Positions 22,233 through 31,015 of a stretch of DNA of 64,000 nucleotides are shown in pieces. Source of the DNA: Streptomyces celluloflavus (GTDB lineage Bacteria > Actinomycetota > Actinomycetes > Streptomycetales > Streptomycetaceae); assembly GCA_000720995.1 (NCBI GenBank), contig JOEL01000009.1, forward strand, positions 62,001 through 126,000, written 5' to 3'. Numbering within the stretch: position 1 is the stretch's first letter; every line of letters begins with the position of its first letter. Below the pieces are notes generated by a model, which was not told where the DNA came from, did not search any database, and saw only the letters and a program-made list of their open reading frames with translations. The position numbers and the translations under genes are program-made.

Positions 22233-22266
22233 TAGACACCCCGTCTATACACCGAAGGTATACACC
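22233..22266. promoter_or_regulatory. Three 13-bp-spaced TATACACC repeats in the first ABC promoter
   Basis: TAGACACC (22233), TATACACC (22246) and TATACACC (22259) recur with an exact 13-base period just before a -10-like TAGAGT (22272-22277). The same CTATACA(C/G)C-N4-GTATACACC block precedes padR at 25.49 kb. It is a likely PadR operator. Confidence 0.65.
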
Positions 22267-22328
22267 TCATGTAGAGTGCGCGACGCGTCCGTTGGACGTT
22301 CCCTGTCCACACTCCCGGAGGCTCCCGG

Positions 22329-23015
22329 ATGACCCCGCCCGGTTCCCTGCTAGAAGCCCGTACGCTGCATAAGTCGTACGGACCCACGCCCGCGCTGGAC
22401 GGCGCGGACTTCACCATCCACCCCGGGGAGGTCGTCGCCGTCATGGGTCCCTCCGGCTCCGGCAAATCGACCCTGCTGCACTGCCTCGCCGGAATCATCC
22501 GGCCGGACTCCGGCACCGTCCGCTACGGGGAGCACAACCTGACGACCATGAACGACGCCCGGCGCAGCGCGCTGCGCCGCAGCGATTTCGGCTTCGTCTT
22601 CCAGTTCGGCCAGCTGGTCCCCGAACTGACCTGTGTCGAGAACGTCGCGCTGCCGCTGCGGCTGGCCGGCGCCAAGCGCGCGGCGGCGGAGGCCCGGTCC
22701 CTGGAGTGGATGGAGCGCCTGGAGGTGGCCGAGATCGGGGCCAAGCGGCCCGGTGAGGTCTCCGGCGGCCAGGGCCAGCGGATCGCCGTCGCCCGCGCGC
22801 TGGCCGGCGCACCCCGCGTCATCTTCGCCGACGAACCCACCGGCGCCCTCGACTCCCTCAACGGCGAACGCGTCATGGCCCTGCTGACCGAAGCGGCCCG
22901 CGACACCAACGCCGCCGTCGTCCTGGTCACCCACGAAGCCCGGGTCGCCGCCTACTCCGACCGCGAGATCGTCGTCCGCGACGGCGTGGCCCGGGAAATG
23001 GCGGGCACCGTATGA
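22329..23015 (+). CDS. ABC transporter ATP-binding protein, MacB/LolD type (copy 1)
   Basis: 228-residue ATPase energising the adjacent FtsX-type permease. Walker A GPSGSGKST (about 40-48), Q-loop in FVFQFGQLVPELT, signature VSGGQGQR (about 144), Walker B VIFADEPTGALD (about 164-175) and switch His in LVTHE. Its paralogue at 26056 is near-identical over long blocks, indicating gene duplication. GGAGG lies about 10 bases before ATG. Overlaps the permease gene by ATGA. Confidence 0.94.
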   Translation: MTPPGSLLEARTLHKSYGPTPALDGADFTIHPGEVVAVMGPSGSGKSTLLHCLAGIIRPDSGTVRYGEHNLTTMNDARRSALRRSDFGFVFQFGQLVPELTCVENVALPLRLAGAKRAAAEARSLEWMERLEVAEIGAKRPGEVSGGQGQRIAVARALAGAPRVIFADEPTGALDSLNGERVMALLTEAARDTNAAVVLVTHEARVAAYSDREIVVRDGVAREMAGTV

Positions 23016-25426
23016 CCATCCCCGACAACCGGACCGGGCGGCGGAACCCGGGCCCCGGAGGTGCCCCGGCCCTCACGCCCCCCACCGGCGCAGCCGTCTG
23101 GGCCCGCGACCTCTCGATGGGTATCCGCTTCGCGGCCGGCGGCGGCCGCGAGGGCTGGACCCGTACGCTGCTGACCGCCGTCGGCGTCGCCCTGGGGGTG
23201 ATGCTGCTGCTGGTCGCGGCGTCCGTCCCGCACCTCACGAACAGCCGCGCGGAACGCTCCGAGGCCCGTTACCTCGCGCCGACGTCGCACGACCTCAAGC
23301 CCTCCCCGGAGACGATGCTGGCCGCCGGCGCCGGGACCGAGTTCCGCGGGGACCCGGTGGGCGGCAAACTGCTGCGCCCCGACGGCGCCCGGCCGCCGCT
23401 CCCGCCGGGCGTCGCCGCGCTGCCCGGCTACGGGGAGATGGTGGTCTCCCCCGCGCTGCAGAAGCTGCTCGAATCGCCCGACGGCAAGCTGCTGCGCGAG
23501 CGGCTGCCCGGCAAGATAACCGGCACCATCGCCCAGGCGGGCCTGCGGGGCCCCGGCGATCTCTACTACTACGCGGGCAGCGACACCCTGCGCGTATCGG
23601 ACCCCGGTGTCCAGCGCATCGAGGGCTTCGGCGACCACCGGATCCCCGCGACGATGCCGCCCATCCTCCTCGCCATCGTCATCCTGGCCTGCGTTGTGCT
23701 GCTGATGCCGGTGGCCATCTTCATCGCCACCGCGGTCCGCTTCGGCAGTGAGAGCCGCGACCGGCGGCTGGCCGCACTGCGGCTGGTGGGCGCCGATATC
23801 CGGATGACCCACCGGATGGCGGCCGGGGAGGCGCTGTTCGGCTCGCTCTTCGGGCTGGTCCTGGGCGCCGTGCTGTACTTCGTCGCCCGGCAGGCCGCCG
23901 CCTCGGTCACCGTCTGGGACGTCAACGTCTTCGCCTCCGACATCACCCCGTCCCCGGCGCTCGCCGCGCTGGTCGTCGTCGCGGTGCCGCTCTCCGCCGT
24001 GGGCGTCACCCTCCTCGCGCTGCGCAGCGTGACCATCGAACCGCTCGGCGTCGTACGGCACAGCACCGCTCGCCGCCGGCGGGTGTGGTGGCGGGTGCCG
24101 CTGCCGATCGCCGGGGTGCTCGTACTGCTGCTGAACGGCAAGATCATGGGAGGACGGGGCACCGTCAATCCCGTCCTGCTCGCCGGTGGCGCGGCGCTGG
24201 TGCTGGTGGGCATCACCGTGCTGCTGCCGTGGCTGGTCGAAGCGGTCGTCGGACGGCTGCGCGGCGGCCCGGTCCCCTGGCAGCTCGCCACCCGCCGCCT
24301 CCAGCTGAACAGCGGCTCGGCCAGCCGCGCGGTCAGCGGCATCACCGTCGCGGTGGCCGGCGCCATCGCCCTGCAGCTCGCCTTCGCCGCCATTCAGGGC
24401 GACTACACGAAGGAGACCGGCCAGGACACCGAACGAGCCCAGATGAGTGTCGCGCTGCCCAGCCGGGACATCGCGACGACCCGGAAGATGATCGAGGACT
24501 TCCGGGCCACCACGGGCGTCCTCGGTGTCATCGCCGCCACCGAAACGTCGGTGGTGCGCCCCGGCCCGCCGCCCAACGGCGAGGAGTCCGTGCCGAACGC
24601 CAACCTGACCGTCGGCGACTGCCCGAGCCTGCGGGAGATGGCACAGCTGCCCTCGTGCAAGGACGGCGATGTCTTCATCGTCCGGGACGGCACCGACGAC
24701 TCGTACCTGAAGCAGACCGCGCGGCCGGGTGCCAAGGTGCTCCTCAACTACGACTATTCGATCCAGAAGCCCTCGGGTCCGGCGCGGCTGTGGACCATCC
24801 CGAAGTCGGCCCGCGACGTCGCAGCGCGCAAGAACGCCATGGGCAGGGAGACCACCGGGATCTTCGCCACGCCCTCGTCGATCGACATGGCGCAGCTGAC
24901 CGAGCCCGTCGCCCAAGCCTTCCTGCGGATCGATCCGGCGGTACCGGACGGCATCGAGCACGTCCGCAACACGGCAGCCCGCGTGGATCCGCTGATGCAG
25001 GTCGTGACGCTGCGGACCACCGAGCGCGACAAGACGTTCGCCAGCGTGCAGACGGGGCTGCTGGTCGCGTCCACGGCGACCCTGGTGCTGATCGCGGCCA
25101 GCCTGCTGGTCGCCACCCTGGAGCAGCTGCGCGAGCGCCGCCGGCTGCTGTCCGTACTGGTCGCCTTCGGCACCCGGCGCGCGACCCTGGGCTGGTCGGT
25201 CCTGTGGCAGACCGCGGTCCCGGTCTTCCTCGGGCTGGCGCTCGCGGTCGCCGGCGGCTGCGGGCTCGGGTTCGCGCTGCTGAAACTGATCGGCAAGTCC
25301 GCGATGGACTGGTCGGCGGTCTGGCCGCTGCCCGCGGCCGGCGCCGCGCTCGTCCTGCTGGTCACGCTGCTGAGCCTGCCGCCCCTGTGGCGCCTGATGC
25401 GGCCGGACGGGCTGCGGACGGAGTGA
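23012..25426 (+). CDS. FtsX-like ABC permease (copy 1)
   Basis: 804-residue permease with a single N-terminal helix (about 60-80), a large extracytoplasmic domain, three helices near 220-340, a central helix region near 350-430, a second exported domain (about 450-670) and a terminal helix bundle ending at LPPLWRLMRPDGLRTE. This is the duplicated FtsX layout of MacB-type mechanotransmission/efflux systems. ATGA overlap with the ATPase gene. The substrate is not known; antibiotic or lipid export or envelope stress are typical for PadR-controlled systems. Confidence 0.9.
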   Translation: MTIPDNRTGRRNPGPGGAPALTPPTGAAVWARDLSMGIRFAAGGGREGWTRTLLTAVGVALGVMLLLVAASVPHLTNSRAERSEARYLAPTSHDLKPSPETMLAAGAGTEFRGDPVGGKLLRPDGARPPLPPGVAALPGYGEMVVSPALQKLLESPDGKLLRERLPGKITGTIAQAGLRGPGDLYYYAGSDTLRVSDPGVQRIEGFGDHRIPATMPPILLAIVILACVVLLMPVAIFIATAVRFGSESRDRRLAALRLVGADIRMTHRMAAGEALFGSLFGLVLGAVLYFVARQAAASVTVWDVNVFASDITPSPALAALVVVAVPLSAVGVTLLALRSVTIEPLGVVRHSTARRRRVWWRVPLPIAGVLVLLLNGKIMGGRGTVNPVLLAGGAALVLVGITVLLPWLVEAVVGRLRGGPVPWQLATRRLQLNSGSASRAVSGITVAVAGAIALQLAFAAIQGDYTKETGQDTERAQMSVALPSRDIATTRKMIEDFRATTGVLGVIAATETSVVRPGPPPNGEESVPNANLTVGDCPSLREMAQLPSCKDGDVFIVRDGTDDSYLKQTARPGAKVLLNYDYSIQKPSGPARLWTIPKSARDVAARKNAMGRETTGIFATPSSIDMAQLTEPVAQAFLRIDPAVPDGIEHVRNTAARVDPLMQVVTLRTTERDKTFASVQTGLLVASTATLVLIAASLLVATLEQLRERRRLLSVLVAFGTRRATLGWSVLWQTAVPVFLGLALAVAGGCGLGFALLKLIGKSAMDWSAVWPLPAAGAALVLLVTLLSLPPLWRLMRPDGLRTE

Positions 25427-25482
25427 CCCCGCCGCCCCGGGGACCGGTACCCACCGGTCCCCGGGGCCTCCTCTTGCACAGC

Positions 25483-25514
25483 TATACAGCGTGCGTATAC
25501 ACCAGGGATACACC
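25483..25514. promoter_or_regulatory. TATACACC repeats in the padR promoter
   Basis: TATACAGC (25483), TATACACC (25496) and GATACACC (25507). The first two keep the 13-base period and flanking bases seen at 22246/22259; the third is at 11. A -10-like TAAGGT lies at 25522-25527. Suggests PadR autoregulation. Confidence 0.65.
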
Positions 25515-25534
25515 CACGACGTAAGGTGGTCGTC

Positions 25535-26059
25535 ATGTCAATCGGTCATACGCTGCTGGGCCTCCTGGAGTCCGGTCCCCGCCATGGCTACGACCTCAAG
25601 CGGGCCTTCGACGAGCACTTCGGCCACGACCGCCCGCTGCACTACGGCCAGGTCTACTCCACGATGTCCCGGCTGCTGAAGCACGGTCTGGTCGAGGTGG
25701 ACGGCGTGGAGGCCGGTGCGGGCCCGGAGCGCAAGCGGTACGCCATCACCGACGCCGGTGTCACCGATGTCGCGCAGTGGCTGGCCCGTCCCGAGAAGCC
25801 CGAGCCCTACCTCCAGTCGACGCTCTACACCAAGGTCGTCCTCGCCCTGCTGACCGGCCGGAACGCCGCCGAACTGCTGGACACCCAGCGCACCGAGCAT
25901 CTGCGGCTGATGCGCGGGCTGACCGAACGCAAGCGCGGCGGCGACCTCGCCGACCAGCTGATCTGCGACCACGCGCTGTTCCACCTCGAAGCGGATCTGC
26001 GCTGGCTCGAACTGACCGCGGCCCGGCTGGACCGGCTCGCGGAGGCGGTCCGTACATGA
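25535..26059 (+). CDS. PadR-family transcriptional regulator
   Basis: 174 residues. Winged helix at about 1-85 (GHTLLGLLESGPRHGYDLKR, then YGQVYSTMSRLLKHGLVE), followed by a C-terminal helical dimerisation domain of the short-tail (Vir_act_alpha_C-like) type. PadR proteins usually repress adjacent transporter genes and release on ligand binding. Start ATG 25535, nine bases after GGTGG. ATGA overlap with the second ABC ATPase gene places it in the same operon. Shared promoter repeats imply control of both cassettes. Confidence 0.92.
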   Translation: MSIGHTLLGLLESGPRHGYDLKRAFDEHFGHDRPLHYGQVYSTMSRLLKHGLVEVDGVEAGAGPERKRYAITDAGVTDVAQWLARPEKPEPYLQSTLYTKVVLALLTGRNAAELLDTQRTEHLRLMRGLTERKRGGDLADQLICDHALFHLEADLRWLELTAARLDRLAEAVRT

Positions 26060-26745
26060 CCCCGGACGGATCCCTGCTCTCCGCCGAGGGACTGCACAAG
26101 ACCTACGGGGCCACGCCCGCGCTGGACGGCGCCGACTTCTCCATCCACCCCGGGGAGGTCGTCGCCGTCATGGGCCCCTCCGGCTCCGGCAAATCGACCC
26201 TGCTGCACTGCCTCGCCGGAATCATCCAGCCGGACTCGGGGACCGTCCGCTACGGCCCCCACACGCTCACCGGCCTCACCGACGTCCAGCGCAGCGCCCT
26301 GCGCCGCAGCGACTTCGGCTTCGTCTTCCAGTTCGGCCAGCTGGTCCCCGAACTGACCTGCCTGGAGAACGTCGCGCTGCCGCTGCGGCTGAACGGCGTC
26401 AAGCGCAAGGACGCCGAGCGGCAGGCCCGCACCTGGCTGGAGCGGCTGGAGGTCGAGACCGTGGGGGGCCAGCGGCCCGGTGAGGTCTCCGGCGGCCAGG
26501 GCCAGCGGGTCGCCGTCGCCCGCGCACTGGCCACCGCGCCCCGGGTCGTCTTCGCCGACGAACCCACCGGCGCCCTCGACTCCCTCAACGGCGAACGCGT
26601 CATGAGCCTGCTGACCGACGCCGCCCGCGACACCAACGCCGCCGTCGTCCTGGTCACCCACGAAGCCCGGGTCGCCGCCTACTCCGACCGCGAGATCGTC
26701 GTCCGCGACGGCAGAGTGAAGGACATGCTGGCGGGCTTGATATGA
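26056..26745 (+). CDS. ABC transporter ATP-binding protein, MacB/LolD type (copy 2)
   Basis: 229 residues, paralogue of the ATPase at 22329. Identical Walker A, Q-loop, signature and Walker B segments; differences are concentrated near residues 75-85 and 118-135. Coupled by ATGA to padR before it and to the permease after it. Partner exchange between the two systems is possible given the near-identical ATPases, but is not shown by the sequence. Confidence 0.94.
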   Translation: MTPDGSLLSAEGLHKTYGATPALDGADFSIHPGEVVAVMGPSGSGKSTLLHCLAGIIQPDSGTVRYGPHTLTGLTDVQRSALRRSDFGFVFQFGQLVPELTCLENVALPLRLNGVKRKDAERQARTWLERLEVETVGGQRPGEVSGGQGQRVAVARALATAPRVVFADEPTGALDSLNGERVMSLLTDAARDTNAAVVLVTHEARVAAYSDREIVVRDGRVKDMLAGLI

Positions 26746-29180
26746 GCCTGCTCCGCTCGCCGGCCGGCCGGGCCGGGCGGCGCAGCGGCGACCGTGGGCA
26801 CACCCCGCCCGCCCGCCGGGACCCGCCCGCGCCGCTGCCCGCGACCGCGCGCACCGGCCCCGTCGGCTGGGCCCACGACCTCCTCCTGGGGATGCGGTTC
26901 GCGGCCGGCGGCGGCCGCGAGGGCTGGATCCGTACGGCGCTGACCGCCGTCGGCGTCGCCCTGGGCGTGGCCGTCCTGTTGCTCGGCACGTCCGTGCCGA
27001 CCCTGATGGACTCCTGGCACGGCCGGGAGAAGGCGCGGGAGAACCTCGGCCAGCTCCACCCGCCGGCCCCCGCCGACGACACCATCCTCTACGCCTCGAC
27101 CAACACCGTCTTCCACGGCGAGCAGATCCGCGGCCGCCTGATACGGCCGGACGGCGCACATCCCCCCGTACCCCCCGGTATCGACCGGCTTCCCGGCCCC
27201 GGCCGGATGATGGTCTCCCCCGCCCTCAAGGAACTGCTGGACGCCCCCGGGAGCGCGCTGCTGCGCGCGCGGCTGGACTACGAGGTGGCCGGCGTCATCC
27301 GCGCCGAGGGCCTGCGCGGTCCGGCCGAACTCACCTACTACGCGGGCAGCGCCACCCTCAACTCGCCCCGCGCCTACCGCATCGACCACTTCGGCAAGGA
27401 GTACGAGCCGCGGCCGATGCAGGCGCCCACCGTGCTCCTCGTGGTGATGACGTGTGTGGCGCTGCTGATGCCCGTCATGGTCTTCCTCGGCACCTCCGTG
27501 CGGTACGGCAACGAGCGCCGCGAACGCCGGCTGGCCGCGCTCCGGCTGGTCGGCGCCGATGTCCCCACCACCCGCCGGATCGCCTCCGGCGAGGCGCTGT
27601 TCGGTTCGCTGCTGGGGCTGGCCGGGGGCGCCGGGCTGTTCCTGGGCGGCCGGCAGTTCGCGTCGGTGGTCACCCTCTGGGATGTGAACGTCTTTCCCGC
27701 GGACATCGCCCCGAGCCCGCTCGCCGCGGCACTGATCGCCGTACTGGTGCCCGCGGTCTCCGTTGTCGTCACGCTCTTCGCGCAGCGCGGTATCACGGTC
27801 GAACCGCTGGGCGTGGTCCGCCACCGGCCGCCCGTCCGGCGGCGGCTGTGGTGGCGGGTGCTGCTGCCCCTCGTGGGCGCGCTGCTGCTCGTCCCGATGT
27901 CCGCCGAGCAGGCGTGGACCGACACCCCGCTGAACACCCTCCGGCTCACGGCCGGCTCGGTACTGCTGCTGTTCGGTGTCACCGCGCTGCTGCCGTGGCT
28001 GGTCGACGCGGTGGTCGGGCGGCTGCGCGGCGGCCCGGTGCCCTGGCAGCTGGCCACCCGCCGCCTCCAGTTGAACAGCGGTTCGGCCACCCGTGCGGTC
28101 AGCGGCATCACCGTCGCACTGGCCGGCGCCATCGCGATACAGATGCTGCTGACCGGCATGAAGACCGGTTACGCCGACGCCTACGCCCAGTCGGCGCGGG
28201 AGCGGCCGGACGCCGGCATCATGGGCTCGGTCGACAGCTGGCAGCAGGCCGAGCGGGCGCTCACCGCGCTGCGGGCCACGCCCGGGGTGACGGACGTCCG
28301 CGGCACGGTCGACGCGTCCTTCGGCGAACTGGGCCACGCCCGGCCCGACGACCGCTTCGGGTCACTCGCCATCGGCAGCTGTGCCGAACTGCGCAAGCTG
28401 GCCGCACTGCCCTCCTGCCGGGACGGCGATGTCTTCCGCACCGGCTTCGACGCCAAGGGCAAGAACTTCACGCCCGGTATGGCCATCGATCTGAACCCCC
28501 AGTTCATGGCGGACCTCCCGGCGTCCCCGCGCCCCTGGAAGATCCCCCCGGACATCCCCACCGCCCGGCTGCTGTCACCCGGATTCGGTCCGGGCAACCA
28601 CTCGTACGACCTCCTGGCCACCCCGTCCGCCATCGATCTGGCCCGGTTCGACCACCCCTTCATGGATCTTGAGGTCAACTACGACCACGCCGACCCGGAC
28701 ACCGTGGAGCGCATCCGCAACAGCGCGGCGCGGGTCGATCCGACGATGTACGAGCACTCCGAGGTCGACAATCCGCACGACGCGCAGATCTCCGGCGTCC
28801 GCGACGGCCTGTTCTTCGGCTCGGTGGTCGTCCTGCTGCTGATCGGCGCGGGCCTGGTCATCTCCACCGTCGAGCAGCTCCACGAGCGCCGTCGGCTGCT
28901 CTCCGCCCTCGACGCGATCGGCACCCGTCGGGCGACGCTCGGCTGGTCCGTGCTGTGGCAGACGGCGATCCCCGTCGCGCTCGGCCTGGGCCTGGCGCTG
29001 GGCTGCGGTCTCGCGCTGGGGTCGCTGCTGCTGGCGATGATCGACAGCGCGGTCATGGTGGACTGGGCGGTGGTGGTGGGGATGACCGGCGTCGGCGGCG
29101 TGGTGATCCTCTTCGTCACCGCCCTCTCGCTGCCGCCCCTGTGGCGCATGATGCGGCCGGAGGGCCTACGGACCGAGTAG
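26742..29180 (+). CDS. FtsX-like ABC permease (copy 2)
   Basis: 812 residues, same topology as the permease at 23012. Membrane segments and the cytoplasmic block with ATRRLQLNSGSATRAVSGIT are strongly conserved. The two exported domains have diverged much more, which points to different ligands or partners. Ends LPPLWRMMRPEGLRTE. Its last 15 bases overlap the 3' end of convergent oxyR. Confidence 0.9.
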   Translation: MSLLRSPAGRAGRRSGDRGHTPPARRDPPAPLPATARTGPVGWAHDLLLGMRFAAGGGREGWIRTALTAVGVALGVAVLLLGTSVPTLMDSWHGREKARENLGQLHPPAPADDTILYASTNTVFHGEQIRGRLIRPDGAHPPVPPGIDRLPGPGRMMVSPALKELLDAPGSALLRARLDYEVAGVIRAEGLRGPAELTYYAGSATLNSPRAYRIDHFGKEYEPRPMQAPTVLLVVMTCVALLMPVMVFLGTSVRYGNERRERRLAALRLVGADVPTTRRIASGEALFGSLLGLAGGAGLFLGGRQFASVVTLWDVNVFPADIAPSPLAAALIAVLVPAVSVVVTLFAQRGITVEPLGVVRHRPPVRRRLWWRVLLPLVGALLLVPMSAEQAWTDTPLNTLRLTAGSVLLLFGVTALLPWLVDAVVGRLRGGPVPWQLATRRLQLNSGSATRAVSGITVALAGAIAIQMLLTGMKTGYADAYAQSARERPDAGIMGSVDSWQQAERALTALRATPGVTDVRGTVDASFGELGHARPDDRFGSLAIGSCAELRKLAALPSCRDGDVFRTGFDAKGKNFTPGMAIDLNPQFMADLPASPRPWKIPPDIPTARLLSPGFGPGNHSYDLLATPSAIDLARFDHPFMDLEVNYDHADPDTVERIRNSAARVDPTMYEHSEVDNPHDAQISGVRDGLFFGSVVVLLLIGAGLVISTVEQLHERRRLLSALDAIGTRRATLGWSVLWQTAIPVALGLGLALGCGLALGSLLLAMIDSAVMVDWAVVVGMTGVGGVVILFVTALSLPPLWRMMRPEGLRTE

Positions 29181-30167
29181 CCGCCGGCGGCACGAGACGG
29201 CGGCGGACGGTCCGTCCACGATCCGCACGGGCAGATGCCGCAGCGCCACCCGCAGCGCGGCCGCGAACTCCTCGAACTCGCGCTGCCGCGCCGACCCGCC
29301 GCGCATCGCCAGCGCGATCCGCCGGGAGGGCACCGGATCCGCGAAGTACCCCGTCGTCAGCTGGTCGTTACGGCCGGTCTCCACCCGCAGCGCGGTGCAC
29401 GGCAGCAGCGTCACCCCCAGCCCGCCGGCCACCAGCTGCACCAGCGTCGACAGCCCCGCCGCGCTGGTCGTCACCGGGGCACCCACCTCCCGCCCGGCCT
29501 CGCGGCAGATGTCCAGCGCCTGGTCGCGCAGGCAGTGCCCCTCGTCGAGCAGCAGCAGATCCAGCTCCTTGAGCGCCTGCCGCGGGATGTCGTCGCGCCC
29601 GCCCAGCCAGTGGTCCTTGGGCGCGACCAGCACGAAGTCCTCGTCGAAGAGCGGGAGTTCGGTGATCTGCGGTACGCCGAGCGGCACCGCGAGCAGCAGC
29701 AGATCGAGCCGCCCGTGCGCCAGCCCGTCCAGCAGCGACGGGGTCTGCTCCTCATGGACCTGGAGGTCCAGCTCCGGATAGGTCTCCTGCACCAGCCGCA
29801 GCACGGTCGGCAGCAGATACGGCGCCACGGTCGGTATCACCCCGAACCGCAGCACCCCGGTGAACGGCGCCCGCGCCGCCTCCGCCTCCTCCATCAGCTC
29901 GCCGACCGCCTCCAGCACCGTACGGGCCCGCGCCGCCACCCGCTCCCCGGCCGGCGAGAGCAGCACCTTGCGCGTCGTACGCTCCAGCAGCTGCACACCG
30001 AGCGCCTCCTCCAGCGCCGAGACCGCCCCCGACAACGCGGGCTGACTCATCCCGATCTCGGCCGCCGCCTCCCGGAAATGCAACTGCTCCGCCACCGCGA
30101 CGAACGCCCGCAACTGCGCCAGACTCGGCTGCCGCGCCCGCCCTCCGGACCCCACTGGAGAAGCCAC
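29166..30167 (-). CDS. oxyR: Hydrogen-peroxide-sensing LysR-type regulator OxyR
   Basis: 333 residues: winged-helix LysR N-terminus (about 15-75; PSLAQLRAFVAVAEQLHF) and periplasmic-binding-like sensor domain. The redox switch cysteines are C212 and C221 in GHCLRDQALDIC, the exact spacing of E. coli OxyR C199/C208; oxidation forms a disulfide that activates catalase and peroxidase genes. GTG 30167 follows GGTGG by five bases. In streptomycetes its divergent neighbour is ahpC. Here ahpC begins 11.7 kb away behind an accessory island. The 3' end overlaps the convergent permease by 15 bases. Confidence 0.94.
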   Translation of the reverse strand: MASPVGSGGRARQPSLAQLRAFVAVAEQLHFREAAAEIGMSQPALSGAVSALEEALGVQLLERTTRKVLLSPAGERVAARARTVLEAVGELMEEAEAARAPFTGVLRFGVIPTVAPYLLPTVLRLVQETYPELDLQVHEEQTPSLLDGLAHGRLDLLLLAVPLGVPQITELPLFDEDFVLVAPKDHWLGGRDDIPRQALKELDLLLLDEGHCLRDQALDICREAGREVGAPVTTSAAGLSTLVQLVAGGLGVTLLPCTALRVETGRNDQLTTGYFADPVPSRRIALAMRGGSARQREFEEFAAALRVALRHLPVRIVDGPSAAVSCRRRLLGP

Positions 30168-30199
30168 TGATAACCACCTTCGATCAACTTCCCCCAGTC

Positions 30200-30214
30200 T
30201 AGCGGGTTCCGCTA
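30200..30214. promoter_or_regulatory. Palindrome TAGCGG-GTT-CCGCTA upstream of oxyR
   Basis: Perfect 6-base arms, 33 bases upstream of the oxyR start, within what should be the ancestral oxyR/ahpC control region. Candidate OxyR site. Confidence 0.45.
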
Positions 30215-30289
30215 TCAATAGGCCGGGGAGCCGCCGGTGGCGGAACTTGATCAACTTCCGACTGTTCGGCGATTTCGATATGGACAATT

Positions 30290-30400
30290 CCATGCGACCG
30301 TCCGATGCGGCCGTCCGATGCGGTCATTTCGATGCGACCATTTCGGCGTCTCCACCCCGATACGGCCATCCCGATGCCGCTATCTCAATGCGGCCCTTCG
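30290..30400. repeat. Degenerate tandem repeats of CCGATGCGGCC
   Basis: About seven imperfect units of roughly 12-15 bases built on (C/T)CGATGCGGCC(G/A)T. Units vary by substitutions and short insertions. Function not evident. Confidence 0.5.
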
Positions 30401-30611
30401 AGCGCACAGCAAGAAATTCCGGACGGCACAGAAATACGGCCATCACCCGCCGCGCACCACTGGAGCAGCGGGCCCCCTCCCGCCCCACGCCGCCATCACG
30501 CCATGAGCGGCATGAACGCCATGAACTGCACGAACGCCGGCCCGCACACGATCGGGTGAACCACCCTCCCACGGCCGGACCGCCGGCAATTCCGGCCCCT
30601 AGCGTGCCGAC

Positions 30612-30929
30612 ATGGCCTCCATCTGCCCCAATTGCCACACCGCGGAAGCGATCGCCGTCCTCGAAAACGGCGACGGGATCAGCCTGTTCCCCTGCCTCTT
30701 CTGCACCCGCTACCCCCGCCAGACACCCCACGGCGGCACACGGGAATGCAGCGCGCCGTGCGCCACATCCCATTGCACGGGCTGGATCACGGACGTCTAC
30801 TACTTCCGGACCGAAATCGCCGAACACGTCGAACGGCACCCGTGCAAGGCGTGCGGCAGCCCGAAAACAAAAGAGCCAGAAAGCACCTCGCCGAGGCGGC
30901 GGCAATTCACACCCGACCCTCGAAGGTGA
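30612..30929 (+). CDS. Cysteine-rich zinc-ribbon-like hypothetical protein
   Basis: 105 residues with three Cys-x2-Cys knuckles: C5/C8 (ICPNCHT), C28/C31 (PCLFCT) and C78/C81 (PCKACG), plus C46, C50 and C55. The pattern suggests two zinc sites. The C-terminal 20 residues are basic and disordered. No family name recognised. Starts ATG 30612. It is the first gene of the island and is followed closely by another hypothetical on the same strand. Confidence 0.6.
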   Translation: MASICPNCHTAEAIAVLENGDGISLFPCLFCTRYPRQTPHGGTRECSAPCATSHCTGWITDVYYFRTEIAEHVERHPCKACGSPKTKEPESTSPRRRQFTPDPRR

Positions 30930-31015
30930 CGGACCGCGGAGTGACGCGCGGCGCAAGCGATCATAAAGAAATCAAGGGGAGCACCCTGTCTCCTCAGTCG
31001 CAGGCGCGAGCCTCC

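Larger units (their letters stand above)
30168..30611. other. Left junction of the accessory island, non-coding
   Basis: Holds the oxyR palindrome (30200-30214), an 11-base direct repeat GATCAACTTCC at 30182-30192 and 30249-30259, and a degenerate repeat array at 30290-30400. No convincing gene. The change in sequence character from about 30240 suggests the insertion edge is here. Confidence 0.5.
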
